A stretch of 64,000 nt of DNA from Mesostigma viride (GCA_009746045.1 RPFO01000002.1:1435642-1499641); one strand, 5' to 3'. Positions 1 through 10,984 are shown, counted from the stretch's first letter. The notes: a model not told the origin generated them from the sequence alone. Made by a program: numbers and translations.

Positions 1-284
1 AAGGAAAGCGAGAACAGCCACGCACGTCCCTGGGCGTTGAGGTCCGCGAAAAGAGCAATCCAATCAGCCGTGTGCAGAATACCCGCGTAGGTTTTCTGGT
101 GTTTATCGATGACGCGAGCAGGGAATGCGGCGGGAGATTGAACGGAGGCGACCGAGGGAGTGCCGCGAGGGAGGTGGCGCTGTACCGCCTGAGCGGCACG
201 GACGGGAGAACAGGCCTGCTGGATCTCAGCATAGGCCTCCTGGATGGCCGTGACGAAGGGCAAAGGGCTGAGGTTACCCTGCAT
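1..284 (-). CDS. partial ORF running off the left edge, function unknown
   Basis: Reading the minus strand from an ATG at 284-282, the frame stays open through position 1, more than 90 codons with no stop. The start is MQGNLSPLPFVTAIQEAYA and the last visible part includes HTADWIALFADLNAQGRAWL. The ORF starts about 158 bp inside the right terminus of a piggyBac-like element that ends at 441, so it may be the 5' end of a gene carried by that element. The related element at 26858-28556 shares only the terminal 167 bp and lacks this ORF, which fits an internally deleted or rearranged relative. I do not recognise a family. A transposase N-terminus or a captured retroelement ORF are both possible. 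Confidence 0.4.
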   Translation of the reverse strand, partial: MQGNLSPLPFVTAIQEAYAEIQQACSPVRAAQAVQRHLPRGTPSVASVQSPAAFPARVIDKHQKTYAGILHTADWIALFADLNAQGRAWLFSLS

Positions 285-441
285 ATATGTGAGGTTGTGA
301 TATACCAACCCGAAGGGCAACTCATGTGCATGCTTGGCCCCCAAGGACAGCCATTGGATATGGGTAGGTTGGATGGCATCTGGTTTGCAAAATTGTGAAG
401 ATCCAGCCGATTTATCGGCAGGATCTCAGACCATTTAGGGG
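1..441. mobile_element. right end of a piggyBac-like element (TTAA-flanked)
   Basis: Positions 275-441 match 28391-28556 almost base for base. Both end in CCATTTAGGGG directly followed by TTAA (here 442-445). In the copy at 26858-28556 the other terminus is the inverted CCCCTAAATGG preceded by TTAA. This is the piggyBac signature: TTAA duplication with CCC-starting inverted termini. The left end of this copy lies outside the window. It inserted at the start of a unit of the tandem array that begins at 442. Confidence 0.65.
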
Positions 442-830
442 TTAAAGAGTAAGTACGTGCAATTTTTCGCCATCCTTGTCACACCTTGACAAACACAACC
501 TATGACCCGCGCCAAGGGGTGGCAGGGTGGCGAAAAATTGGGCGTTCTATATCTTAAAGAGTAAGTACGTGCAATTTTTCGCCATCCCAAGTGTCACACC
601 TTGACAAACACCACCTATTACCCGCGCCAAGGGGTGGCAGGGTGGCGAAAAATTGGGCGTTCTATATCTTAAAGAGTAAGTACGTGCAATTTTTCGCCAT
701 CCTTGTCACACCTTGACAAACACCACCTATTACCCGCGCCAAGGGGTGGCGGGGTGGCGAAAAATTGGGCGTTCTATATCTTAAAGAGTAAGTACGTGCA
801 ATTTTTCGCCATCCTTGTCACACCCAAACA
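442..830. repeat. tandem array, unit about 113 bp, 3.4 copies
   Basis: Units start at 442, 554, 669 and 781, each with TTAAAGAGTAAGTACGTG. Each unit contains an inverted pair, CAATTTTTCGCCA near its start and TGGCGAAAAATTG near its end, so each could form a long hairpin. The last copy is truncated near 830. Short ORFs across the array are not coding. Sequence from 831 to 898 shows nothing recognisable. Confidence 0.85.
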
Positions 831-898
831 CACCATCACAACTGCCGGGGTGGTGACAGATGCCAGCATAAGGGTGGTGCACTTCTCCTAGTCGCGAT

Positions 899-2491
899 GA
901 CGGAATGATGACGGAATGATTAAAAATTAAATTAAATTATAACATGCCTCCGTGGGGAGGTCATGTAGCACATATTTCATGATGGATGGGGTGGAGGAAG
1001 CCGCGTGATCGAACTATCCTAACTCTATCTAGAAAAGCCTAACTACCCCGGTAACTACCGGGGTGTCTGCCTCCAGAGCGCCGCGCTGAAGGTCTTCATG
1101 CGCATGATGCTGCACAGGCTCCGCGCCGCGCTGGACCCACACCTGGGTGAGTCTCAGATGGGTTTCCGTAGTGGTCGTAACACTGTCATGGCTGTGTTTG
1201 TCGCGCGCCGGTTGATGGAGGAGGTGCGTCGCCTTCCCCCTGACAGTTTGCCGCTGGTCCTCATTTTTGTTGACTATATCAAGGCCTTTGACACGGTCCT
1301 CTGGGAGGCTCTTTGGGCCATCCTAGCTCTGGACCGCGTGCCACCAGCGTTTATTGCTGCCATTCGCCGACTGTATGAGGGCTCACAGGCAGTAGTGCGG
1401 ACTGCGGAAGGCACCACCCCACCATTCCCCCTTCACCACGGGGTGTGGCAAGGTTGTGTCCTGTCTCCATACCTGTTCATTATTGTCGTGGACCACGTCA
1501 TGCGCCAGGCACGTGCGCGCTTTACTGCTCTTAAGGGGTTCGAGCCAGGCTTGGACATCCTTAACGAGCGTGGGCACGGCGGGGTTAGCACGGGTTACCG
1601 CCTGGCTGACCTGATTTACGCGGACGACACCACCCTCATCGCGCGCCCCGAGCACATTCAGACCTGGCTGGACTGTCTGGGCCTGGAGGCGAGGGCGGTG
1701 GGGTTGGAGATTAGTGTCAAAACTGAGGCGATGGTGATTGGGGCCTCCAGTCGCCCACCGCTGCCGCGCCTGCTAGACGGGACGGAGGTCCCACTCCGCG
1801 ACCGCTTCAAGCTGTTGGGGAGTTGGCTTCCGGACACTGCCGACGATGTGGACACCCGCATCGGCCTTTCCTGGACCAAGCTCCGTTCGCTCAACACCTA
1901 CTGGCGCTCCAAGGGCCTGGACGAGCACCGCAAGCGCATGCTCTTCAAGGTCCTCGTCCTCACGGTGCTCACGTATGGCGCCGAGGCATGGACACTCACG
2001 GCAACACTGGCAGCCAAGCTAGACGGCACGGTAACCCGGATGCTCCGACAGGTCCTGAATGTCGGGTTTTCTCAGCGTAGGTCCTTAGAGTCTTTGTATC
2101 ACGGTATGCCGCGTATTTCGGACGAGATTAGACAGCGTAGGATAGCATTTGTAGGACATCTTGCTCGCACCAGCCAGGTCGACACCGCCCTTGGTCTGGC
2201 CGGTCCCCAGCGGCTCGGCCAACCGGGGCGGCACATTTTGACCTGGCCTGGCCCCAAGAACATTCCTAAAAAGGTAGGGAAACATGCCATGACCTATACC
2301 CAGATGTTGCTGGACGACCTAGTGGTCCCAGCCCAGTTTGAGTACCGCATCCACTCTCTCTCCCGTCTTTGGACTGCCATGCAGGACAAGGAGCGGTGGA
2401 AGAAGATTGTCAAGGCACACACGCCCGACCCTGTGGGCAAGCCACCTCCCCCCAAGCGGAGGAGGCGTTTTGACGGAATGATGATGGAATC
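899..2491 (-). mobile_element. LINE copy A: 5'-inverted (twin-primed) insertion with TSD
   Basis: A 19-bp direct repeat with one mismatch flanks the element (899-917 GACGGAATGATGACGGAAT; 2473-2491). Between the repeats lie two oppositely oriented pieces of one LINE. At 919-1043 is its 3' UTR with terminal hairpin and TTTAA-type tail, in minus orientation. At 1044-2475 is the 3' two thirds of the ORF2 RT region, in plus orientation. The ORF2 piece ends at TTTTGAC, and only about 8 nt present in intact copies are missing between it and the UTR piece. The 5'-most point of ORF2 lies at the inversion junction and the 3'-most point lies at the TSD. This is the geometry produced by twin priming during target-primed reverse transcription. 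Confidence 0.85.
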
Positions 2492-2498
2492 TAATTAA
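1044..2498 (+). pseudogene. LINE ORF2 fragment: reverse transcriptase and C-terminal region
   Basis: This is the longest uninterrupted reverse transcriptase frame of the ORF2 LINE family here. It opens in PGNYRGVCLQSAALKVFMRM. Visible RT motifs are FVDYIKAFDTV (motif A, catalytic Asp), HHGVWQGCVLSPYLF (motif B) and LIYADDTTLI (motif C). A C-terminal thumb-like region follows with LTYGAEAWTLTATLAAKLDG and a basic end (PPPPKRRRRFD). No RNase H domain is visible. The endonuclease half is absent because of 5' truncation at 1044. The normal stop is lost: after RRRRFD the frame runs into the TSD and stops at 2498. It is dead as an element because it is separated from its inverted 3' UTR. Confidence 0.85.
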
Positions 2499-2660
2499 TT
2501 AATTAATTAATACTGCATGGGTGGAACTGCACGTAGGTAGGGGTTATCGTTGTCTTGTCGGCCTTTCTCCCACTAAAATGGGAGAGCCCTAATTCATATG
2601 CTAGCAAGGCAAGGTAACCATGGTAAGAAGCCTTGGCAAGCAGCATGTATGATAATTCTG

Positions 2661-3892
2661 GTGGTTGCCCAGCCCCCTCACGGACTTGCCTCGCCCTCTG
2701 CATCGCCAGAGCCTAAACGCAGCCGCCCTGAGCATCCGCCCCCTGACGAGCCGGACTGGAAAGCAATAGACTTTGACGTCAAATCAGCTACATGGTGGAC
2801 ACAAGGCCGCGCAAATCCCATCCAGTTTATGAACGCCGTGTTCTTTGGGTCGCGCACCTCGCTTCTTGCCCTGGGCAAGCACTTTTACATCCAAGGCCGC
2901 ATCATTATGCCTACCCGCATGGATTCCCCGTCGGATCTGTCCAGCTACTCCCGCCCCCGCCTTCAGCTCCTCGCCCTCTGCTGCCTCCTCGGGCGCTCTG
3001 TCGCCGACATCTGGGCCCCCCCTCCACCTCCGAAATTCGCTCCATCATCAACAACGCCATCGAACAGCACGTGACACCCCTGGCCGCAGATGTGGCGGCC
3101 ATGGGCGGCACGTTGGCTGCCGAGCTTCCCATCCTCTCCTCCACCACCACCGCCACCTCCAAGCTCCTCGCCTCCACCTCTACCACAACCGACGCCCTCA
3201 CGGCCCAGCTTCTCGCCATCGACAAGCGCCTGCAGGACAATGCCATAGCCATCGAATGCTTGCAGAACACCGCCGGCATTACTGCTCAGGCGGTGAAGGA
3301 CATCGCCGCTCGGCCAGCCCCTGCTGGCCCTGCCGGCGATGCTCCTCCCATCCCGACCTGGGCGGACATGCTTAAGCAACACGCCACCTCCACCACCTCC
3401 GCCGTCGCCGCCCAGCTTAAGCAGCAGACGCTGGACCTCCGCGAGGAGGCCGAGCTCGCCAAGCGCAGCCTTAACGTCATAGTCAAGCACTTCGACCCGC
3501 TGCAGGACGAGACCTCCGAGACCCTTGCCCTGGCGTTTGAGAACAAAATCCTTGTCCCCATGGCAATCACTGGTAAGGGCAAGCCGCGGGGGGTGACCCG
3601 CCTTCCCCGCTCGCGGGGTAAGGCCGGCCCCTCCCCCTTGCTCCTCAACTTTGACACCATGGCGGATAAGATGGAGTTCCTCAAGTGTCGCAAGCGGCTT
3701 GGGGGGACCGCCTACACGCTGGACGACGACTTGACCTTGACGCAGCAACAACGGCGACGGGAGTTATGGCCGACCTACCTCCAGCTTCGGCAGACGGCGG
3801 GGCAGAAGCCGGTCTACTGGAAGGGGGCGGACATCTACGTCGCCCACAAGCCCTGGCAGGCGACCCCTGCAACCCCAGCCACCCCAGCCTAG
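2661..3892 (+). pseudogene. LINE ORF1 (RRM/CTD-type RNA-binding protein), frameshifted
   Basis: This is an ORF1p-like protein, which in LINEs coats the RNA and acts as a nucleic-acid chaperone. The N-terminal part (LVVAQPPHGLASPSASPEPK) is in one frame to about 3020. A C-rich homopolymer there marks a frameshift, and the rest is read in the frame ending at 3892. It has an Ala/Thr-rich probable coiled coil (HVTPLAADVAAMGGTLAAEL), then SLNVIVKHFD, PSPLLLNFDTMADKMEFLK and LDDDLTLTQQQRRRELWPTY. This order matches the RRM plus C-terminal domain layout of type II LINE ORF1 proteins. The end is Thr/Pro-rich. It is 5'-truncated and lacks the start codon. Confidence 0.75.
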
Positions 3893-4097
3893 GGAATATA
3901 TAGCAGTAGTGTAGACTAGACAGCTTAGTGACGTGGCCATGTATGCCTAAGTGATGGGCCCACACCCGCCCTTGCAATAGCCGTAGCAATGTAGAGTCAT
4001 GCTTTGCCCATGCAGGGAGTTACTCCCTGCTGAGAGGCCATGTGTACCCTACACTAGTAACTTGGGCCCTGACATTGTCAGTTTTCCCTTTTTTTGC

Positions 4098-4478
4098 ACC
4101 TGATAAACGCTGATAAACGCTGATAAACGCTGATAAACGCTGATAAACACTGATAAACGCCTGATAAAGTCCTGATAAACGCCTGATAATGGCCTGATAA
4201 TGGCTTTTTTTCCCTGATAAAACTGATAAAAACTGATAAAAAAAGGCACAGTTTTGACATTTTTCTGATAAAAAAGGGGTGATAAATTATCAGAAAAAAT
4301 CAGGAGCACTCAGGGGTGATAAATTATCAGAAAAAATCAGGAGCACTCAGGGGTGATAAATTATCAGAAAAAATCAGGAGCACTCAGGGGTGATAAATTA
4401 TCAGGAAAATCAGGAGCACTCAGGGGTGATAAGTTATCAGAAAAATCAGGAGCACCCAAGGGTGATAAGTTATTAATT
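4098..4478. repeat. left subterminal repeats of the CACTA-like element
   Basis: The decamer TGATAAACGC is repeated in tandem from 4101 to about 4160 and degenerates into TGATAAAA-type units to about 4270. It is followed by about six copies of a 37-bp unit starting GGGGTGATAAATTATCAG (first at 4276, then every 37 bp). The shared core is TGATAAA, and TTATCAG within the 37-mer makes each unit a small inverted repeat. Position 4480-5254 has no recognisable feature. Confidence 0.85.
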
Positions 4479-5254
4479 TTCACAGGACCATGATTCATTA
4501 ATTAATTGAAATATGACGCATAGCTTATGCTTCAAAGGTGAGGTTGGCTCAAGACGTCGGCTATGACACAAGCTGGTGGCCACAACGTGCCACAGATTAC
4601 TGAAGGGACTAAAATTCAGTGCACAGATGTCATTTCAAATGCTGTAATGTCTAAGCCATCCCAAAATCGATTGCCCCCATGTAGATAACTAGCTTGAGTG
4701 CTCTTTGCCGGGGCAGCACAGGGGGGCTTCCACAGTTTCTTGGGGACACAAAGGTCCCTGCTCCGCCAGTGCTGCTGCAGGGCTGGCGGGTTGGTCCTGC
4801 AATCACGTGACAGGGGATTGACAATGCAACACATATAATGCATGATGGCCGACAGTCAGTCCATTGTAAGACAGCATGCAACATCAATGGCAGTCTTCTA
4901 CATGGAGCATTTGTAGCAATCAAACATGCACTTAACAACCATGCAGATGCAAAAGCCCAGCAGCTATATACTTACAGATGGCATGTTCATGCAGCTTCCT
5001 GGATAGGGCCTTGTGTGTTCACAAGCTGATCGGTTGATGAGGTCACCTCCGGCAGGTCGATGGAAACCACGTTGTCATTGATGGGAAGCTCATTGCCTTT
5101 TCCGAGATCCTGTAATTGCGTGACAGGGGGTTGACAATGCAACACATATAATGCATGACAGCCTTTAGTCAGTCCACTGCAAGAAAATAAAGAAATGTTG
5201 CACTGTCAAATGTTGTATGGGTAGGCAATGTTTTTCAACATCAAAGGCAGTTTT

Positions 5255-7106
5255 CTACTGGGACCCGGCCTTGTGCACAGCGGGAGCCGGAAGTGCCGGG
5301 GCGGCCTTGTGCACAGCGGGAGCCGGTGCCGGGGCCGCCTTGTGCGCGGCGGGAGCTGGTGGCGGGGCGGCCTTGTGCTCAGCGGGAGACGGTGCCGGCG
5401 CGGCAGCCTTGTGCGCAGCGGGTGTTGTTGGCCCAGCAGCCTTCTTTGACCGCTTCAGCAGATGGATGTTTGCTGGAGCCTTTGTGGCTTCTGCACCCTC
5501 CAGGCACAGGTTATAGCATGCAATCAGATTCACGAGTATATGACCATGTGACAGGAGTCAGGGTGGTGAAAGGACGAACCAAGTTGCAATGAGAATAAGC
5601 ATTCAAGCGAGCACATCACACCACTTGACCCTGCACGCCAAAAAACCATCTCAGCCATACACATGAACAAATACAACGCTGTGGACTTCACTTAGAGAAA
5701 AATGCTTGCACGTACTATGCTTACACACTGAAAGTATCAAAGAGTATGCGCAACAAAAATATCCAACGCATCTCTTACCGGCACAGTGCACAGCGGCCAG
5801 CACCACCGATCCGGCCTTGTCGGCAACGGGCTCCACTGAAAGAGGGGATGGGGGCAGGGTTGGAAGTTTGGAGTTGCATTGGTGGGCATGGCACAGCAGC
5901 ATGGGATATGAGGTTGGGAAACCAACGTCATTTACGTGAGCTACCCTCCCAGAGCCTATGCAGCCTCAAACTCCCCCTGGACCCTCCGCCCCCACGGGGG
6001 GGTCACTTTCACACAGTTGTTGGAAAAGGGCAAAAGTATTTACCTAAAGAACTTACCTAATGCATAGTTCCATTCCGGTATAGCCGGAAGGATGAAGAAA
6101 TGTAGTAATAACGCATTTGTGGATGAAACAATTGCTGTAAGGAAAGCCGAAATGTGCAGCTGAAAAAACAATAGACGACCAAGAATTCACATTTAAGCAT
6201 GCCTGTATACGTACTGGCAGGATACACCATTCCAGACGAATATACCTTCAAAGCCTGGCACTGGAGGCGGTGGGGACACTGCTCCGAATGTAGCAGAAGC
6301 GAGGCCGCCACTACGGATGCTGTCAATCTGTGCGTAAAGAGCGGCAATCTGAGCCTCCTGGGCTGCCGACAGCGCTGAACTTGTCGGAGTCGAGGGAGTC
6401 AGGCCCTGCGGCCACGGCATGATCGCCGGAGGCGACGGCTGCTTTCGTTTTAGTAGCGGCTGTTTGGCACCCTGCTGCAGCATTGTGGTAAAGAAGGGAT
6501 ATGAAAGACGAAGTCCAAACGTAGCATCGAACAGAATATCAGTGGTAACGCAAATTGCGGTGGATTAAATTCAACCATGCTGCTGCATTTGGGAACATTA
6601 CGAACCGAGTTTACCTGGCTGGCGTCCTGGTTCATCACGATGCTGCCCAACGGCCGTCTTTTCAGGCCCTTTGTTGCGTCAGCCTCTTGTCTGGCGGCCC
6701 TAGCCTGCTCCGCCTTACTATGCTCATTCTTCCTGACCGACAGGCGGCGAGAGATCACTCTCTCCACGTATAAGCTCGCAGTCTCTGGCTCCGGTGCTTT
6801 AAAGCCACTCTTGTCTACAAGGTCGGCGTAGGCCTCCTTGGCGTCACTGTACTGTCTGAAAAGGTGGGTGGATATAAAAGGGCAGATGGTCACGCATCGT
6901 TTAACTACTGCCGCCAGCAGGGTCGCGTCTTGTTCCTTCTTGCTATATCTCTCGTTCAGATATTTTTTTGAATTACTGTGTATCACCTTTTTTGCTACCT
7001 CCTCCCAGTCATCTTTACTCGCGTGTTGTGGGCGCGCTTCGTCGTCAAGGGCATCGTTGAATCTGTTCCATACCGCCTGATCCGCCGTGACTCTTACCAA
7101 TGCCAT
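5255..7106 (-). CDS. four-exon gene of unknown function inside the CACTA-like element
   Basis: Spliced model on the minus strand: exons 7106-6615, 6474-6246, 5835-5779 and 5490-5255, all with GT-AG introns and matching phases (0, 1, 1). It gives a protein of about 338 residues starting MALVRVTADQAVWNRFNDAL. The first exon is charged and probably helical (KKVIHSNSKKYLNERYSKKE; SEE-like, Lys/Arg-rich). The second is Pro/Ser/Ala-rich with a short helix (AQEAQIAALYAQIDSIRSGG). The last exon ends in a repeated Ala/Pro/His-Lys tail (units like APAPAVHKAA). No catalytic motif is recognisable. The element may have captured it, or it may be an accessory or DNA-binding protein of the transposon. Exon borders were chosen because frame and phase agree at every junction; no transcript evidence is available here. 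Confidence 0.5.
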
Positions 7107-8029
7107 TTGAATCCGCGCGCATAGGGATATCCACCAACGACTATTGAGGGACTTCGCGAACTGAAGGCCTTGCGGCAACAGTCACCTTGCTCTTTCCATC
7201 AACGGGGACGCACTTGCGGACGCGTAGCTAGTGACCGTAGATCGGCAGGGATCGGACGGCCAAATTCAAAGCACCGCGAAAAATTTGCGACTTGAAGGGT
7301 TGCCGCGTAAGGTGTTCCACGGAAAGATTGTAAAGCAGCTCCCCCTCGCCAGTCAGTCAGTGGCGCCGGCAGCACAGGCAGAGGTTCTATTGGCGTCAAG
7401 TAAGAAAGAAGCACCGCTGTGTTCAATGATACCGCGTACGAACCCGACTAGAGGTCACGGAGTAAGGAGCCAATCCATGTTCGGTTTGAAACTGACCACG
7501 GGTTGTTACTGGTAGATAGAGTCGGTGTGGCTTAGCTCCAAGGGATACACACAACTATATCTTCTAGGGGCCGGTGCAGTCGCGCCGCGCTGCGTACTTT
7601 ATAGCTGTTTTTTTTTTTTTTGAGACTATACGCTAAGTGTCGGCGCTTGGTATGTGCTGTTTGGAGTGGCGTGATCCACAACGTCGTTGTGGGTCACGCT
7701 CCACTTCGCAGTGCACTCCCGGGTACACACGGGTGTACACTCCGGGTGTACACGGGTGTACACGCCGGGTGCACTTCGGTCTACTGCCACACGCTAAGGC
7801 ACTGTATGCACTGTATGTAGTGGCGTGACCCACAACGAAGTGGGTGCACACGGGTGTACACTCCGGGTGTACACGGGTGTACACGCCGGGTGCACTTCGG
7901 TCTACTGCCACACGCTAAGAGCACTGTATGCACTGTATGTAGTAAAGTGACCCACAACGACGTTGTGGATCACGCCACTACATAACATATGTACAGTATG
8001 CAAGCGCCGACACTTAACCTGTTAACTCT
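7107..8029. repeat. non-coding stretch with two copies of a 110- to 130-bp CACGGGTGTACAC repeat
   Basis: At 7107-7600 nothing is recognisable apart from a T13 run near 7608. From about 7690 to 7985 two imperfect copies of a block occur, each with CACGGGTGTACACTCCGGG, then CACTTCGGTCTACTGCCACA and CACTGTATGCACTGTATG. GTGTACAC is itself palindromic and repeated several times per block, so strong secondary structure is expected. A GTGACCCACAACGACGTTGT motif appears in both orientations around the blocks. Confidence 0.6.
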
Positions 8030-8735
8030 TTATTCGGAGTGATAGTCAACGACCTATATACTACGGACTACCAATAGCTACCGCATATAAAACATGGGCT
8101 TTTCATCACGCCCGTCGAGGGCGATGACGGTGACGCTCGTCACCGTCATCGCCCTCGACGGGCCAACATCTAAACTCTTCTCTTAATCAACAAAGTATAT
8201 TACCAATAGCCGCTGCCTATCAAACAGGTTGTATTCATCACGCGCGTGAACGCCCCGTCATCGCCCCGTCATCGCCCCGTCAGCGCCCCGTCATCGCCCT
8301 GCCGAGGGCCAACCTCTTAACTCTTTATTCGGAGTAATAAAAAACGGCCTATATTGTGAATAGCTGCCGCCTATCAACCAGGTACTTTTCATCACGCCCG
8401 TCGAGGGCGATGACGGTGACGGCCGTCACCGTCATCGCCCTCGACGGGCCAACATCTAAACTCTTCTCTTAATCAACAAAGTATATTACCAATAGCCGCT
8501 GCCTATCAAACAGGTTGTATTCATCACGCGCGTGAACGCCCCGTCATCGCCCCGTCATCGCCCCGTCAGCGCCCCGTCATCGCCCTGCCGAGGGCCAACC
8601 TCTTAACTCTTTATTCGGAGTAATAAAAAACGGCCTATATTGTGAATAGCTGCCGCCTATCAACCAGGTACTTTTCATCACGCCCGTCGAGGGCGATGAC
8701 GGTGACGGCCGTCACCGTCATCGCCCAGCCGGCAT
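8030..8735. repeat. 286-bp tandem array with a long palindrome per unit
   Basis: The palindrome start CATCACGCCCGTCGAGGGCG lies at 8104, 8390 and 8676, exactly 286 bp apart. In each unit a 25-bp arm (CCCGTCGAGGGCG...GGTGACG) is followed after 2 bp by its reverse complement, for example 8111-8162. Between palindromes is a short run of CGCCCCGTCAT repeats (8251-8300, 8538-8585). The last unit is cut within the second arm near 8727. The stretch 8736-9286 has no recognisable gene. Confidence 0.85.
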
Positions 8736-9286
8736 TGCCATACAAGAAGAAGCTCTCGATCCTAGGTATAGACTACCTCGTGTATCATCGTAATTGACAG
8801 CATCGAGATCATTCATACCTACCTACAATGGCCAGCTGCAAAAGAAAAATGTCGACCAACAGACAGGACCTGTCGCCGGGTTGTGGATTCAGGGCTATTT
8901 AACTTGTGTCACAATGTCTATTACCACACCAAAAGGTTGGGCCCCCTTGCTTTCCCGGTACCCACGATGTCTGAAGTGGAGGAGTTGTTTCGCAATGCTC
9001 GGCCTTTTGTTTCCAGGCCTTGCCCAGAGAACGCTCCAGGGACACCACGGAACACGGTGCCCCTCCCGCGTGTCAGGGGTTAGGACATGTAGGATACCGT
9101 GACAGCAGCTTTGTCGACTTGGATCCATGATCTAACATCGTGGTTGCCGTGGTTTACTTATCGGTGATTACTGATGCCTGTTGTACACACGGTGCACATG
9201 TCTTATTAATTAACTTATTAAGTACTAAATTATTATCACGTCTTTTGATTGAGTTAGCCAGCTTTTGCCCATGCACACACATGTCC

Positions 9287-9835
9287 ACATTAATTAATTA
9301 TATAATTAAACTCGTGCTTCCACTGGGACATCACGGAGCATTAACCCGGATGGATGGAGGGAGGGAGGGAGGGAGGGAGGGTTTAGGGTGGAGGGAGGGA
9401 GGGAGGGAGGGAGGGAGGGAGGGAGGGAGGGAGGGAGGGAGGGAGGGAGGGAGGGAGGGAGGGAGGGAGGGAGGGAGGGAGGGAGGGAGGGAGGGAGGGA
9501 GGAGGGAGGGAGGGAGGGAGGGAGGGAGGGAGGGAGGGAGGGGGAGGGAGGGAGGGAGGGGGGAGGGAGGGAGGGAGGGAGGGAGGGAGGGAGGGAGGGA
9601 GGGGGAGGGAGGGAGGGAGGGAGGGAGGGAGGGAGGGAGGGAGGGGGGAGGGAGGGAGGAGGGAGGGAGGGAGGGGGGGAGGGAGGAGGAGGGAGGGAGG
9701 GAGGGAGGGAGGGAGGGAGGGAGGGAGGAGGGAGGAGGGAGGAGGGAGGGAGGGAGGGAGGGAGGGAGGGAGGGAGGGAGGGAGGGAGGGAGGGTGCACG
9801 CAATCCTACCGGTCAAAGCTATCTACAAAACAGTT
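9287..9835 (-). mobile_element. 3' end of a family-3 LINE (minus) containing a (GGGA)n expansion
   Basis: The order tail (TTAATTAATTATATAATTA), ACTCGTGC, degenerate hairpin, CACGGAGCATTAACCC, GGATGGATGG, then TGCACGCAATCCTACCGGTC matches the family-3 3' end at 10141-10330 and its inverted copy at 34130-34355. Here about 440 bp of GGGA repeats (9356-9793) sits exactly where the other copies have only GATGGATCGATGGATGG. No ORF2 sequence remains in this copy. Confidence 0.7.
9356..9793. repeat. (GGGA)n microsatellite, about 440 bp
   Basis: Nearly pure GAGG/GGGA tetranucleotide array with scattered one-base length changes (GGAGGGAGG, GGGGGAGGG). It lies within the GGATGG motif of a LINE 3' UTR. 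Long Gly-Arg or Pro-Ser reading frames through it are artefacts of the repeat. Confidence 0.95.
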
Positions 9836-10140
9836 CTATGTTCTCTTTGTGATGGTCGCGACCCTAGGGGTCTTGGTTGGCATGCCGCCCTCGTTTGAAA
9901 ACACGTTCCTTCCCCACTGCATGGGGCTTGTTGGCCTCTATGACCTGCACAGTCACGTGTCTATTAATTAATCAATAAATTCATGACCATGGGCCCACGT
10001 GGCCATGTCCATCATCTTTCTCCAAATCACTTAAAGAGGACTAGCACCCCCATGCATGTCCTCTGCACATGCGGAGACGCCAATTCATCAGTTTAAATTT
10101 TGTATTCAACTCGTGACACGCCAATTAATTAATAAGCTAG

Positions 10141-10330
10141 TTAATTAATTAATTAATTTTGTGCACATTAATTAATTAATTAATTAGACTCGTGCTCCCG
10201 TTGGGGAGTCACGGAGCATTAACCCCGATGGATCGATGGATGGGTGCAACCAGTCCTACCGGTCTAATCTATCTACAACATCTATCTACCATATCTATCT
10301 ACAAAATCCATCAACATCAACTCTACCCTA
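10141..10330 (-). mobile_element. 3' end of a family-3 LINE (minus)
   Basis: Tail of TTAA/TAAT repeats, hairpin CTCCC-GTTG-GGGAG (10197-10210), CACGGAGCATTAACCCCGAT, two GATGG-type units, then CAACCAGTCCTACCGGTC and CTATCTAC repeats. It is the inverted counterpart of 34200-34355, where the same 3' UTR follows a recognisable ORF2 C-terminus. Surrounding DNA at 9836-10140 and 10331-10984 shows no gene. Confidence 0.7.
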
Positions 10331-10984
10331 CATCATGGCATTGACAAGCCGTGCCTTGTCTCATGGTGTGAATGTCATGCCTTCATCAGCACATCAATTC
10401 GAAAACCCATTTTCTTCCCCTAAAAATTAGTAGGAGATGGAATAATGGTCAGTTTGACCACAAATTTGGCACCAAGGTTCCTTATCAGATTTGGTATGAT
10501 CCCATGTGGTCAAATTAAAAATTTGGGATTTGGCAGCATGGAAACATGGTGACATTTGCTAGCATAAAATACCGTATTTTCGGCACTTTCTGGCATGTAT
10601 GCATGTATCAGAACACCAAATGACCTCAGTTGGGCCTAGAACTTTGCACATGTTCTAAACACATCCCATACAGCATGCCCACAATAAATTCAGACTGTTT
10701 GCATGACAAATAGGTGACAAATGCTAGCAAACATAGAACTGCAAATGCAGTTCCTAGTAATTGTTTTTCAAGGGCTTAATCTCATAGTTGCATGTCAATC
10801 ATTCCAGTTTGGGATATATAGTCAGGATCCCAACAACACATCTACATTATACTACTATATTTTATATGACATTGCAGGAAGGCAGACTTAGGGGCACACG
10901 CCCATGATACAACGTCAGCATGTGCACCAATAACACACATCTAACTTACTAGCTAATCATCATAATAAAAAGCACACCTTCCCA

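Noticed and set aside
1823-2290. Secondary ORFs inside LINE ORF2 (both strands)
   Set aside because: Shadow frames of the RT gene; the same shadows recur in every LINE copy.
4101-4475. CRISPR-like regular repeats
   Set aside because: Units are directly tandem with no unique spacers, and they recur inverted at the other end of a transposon; the genome is eukaryotic.
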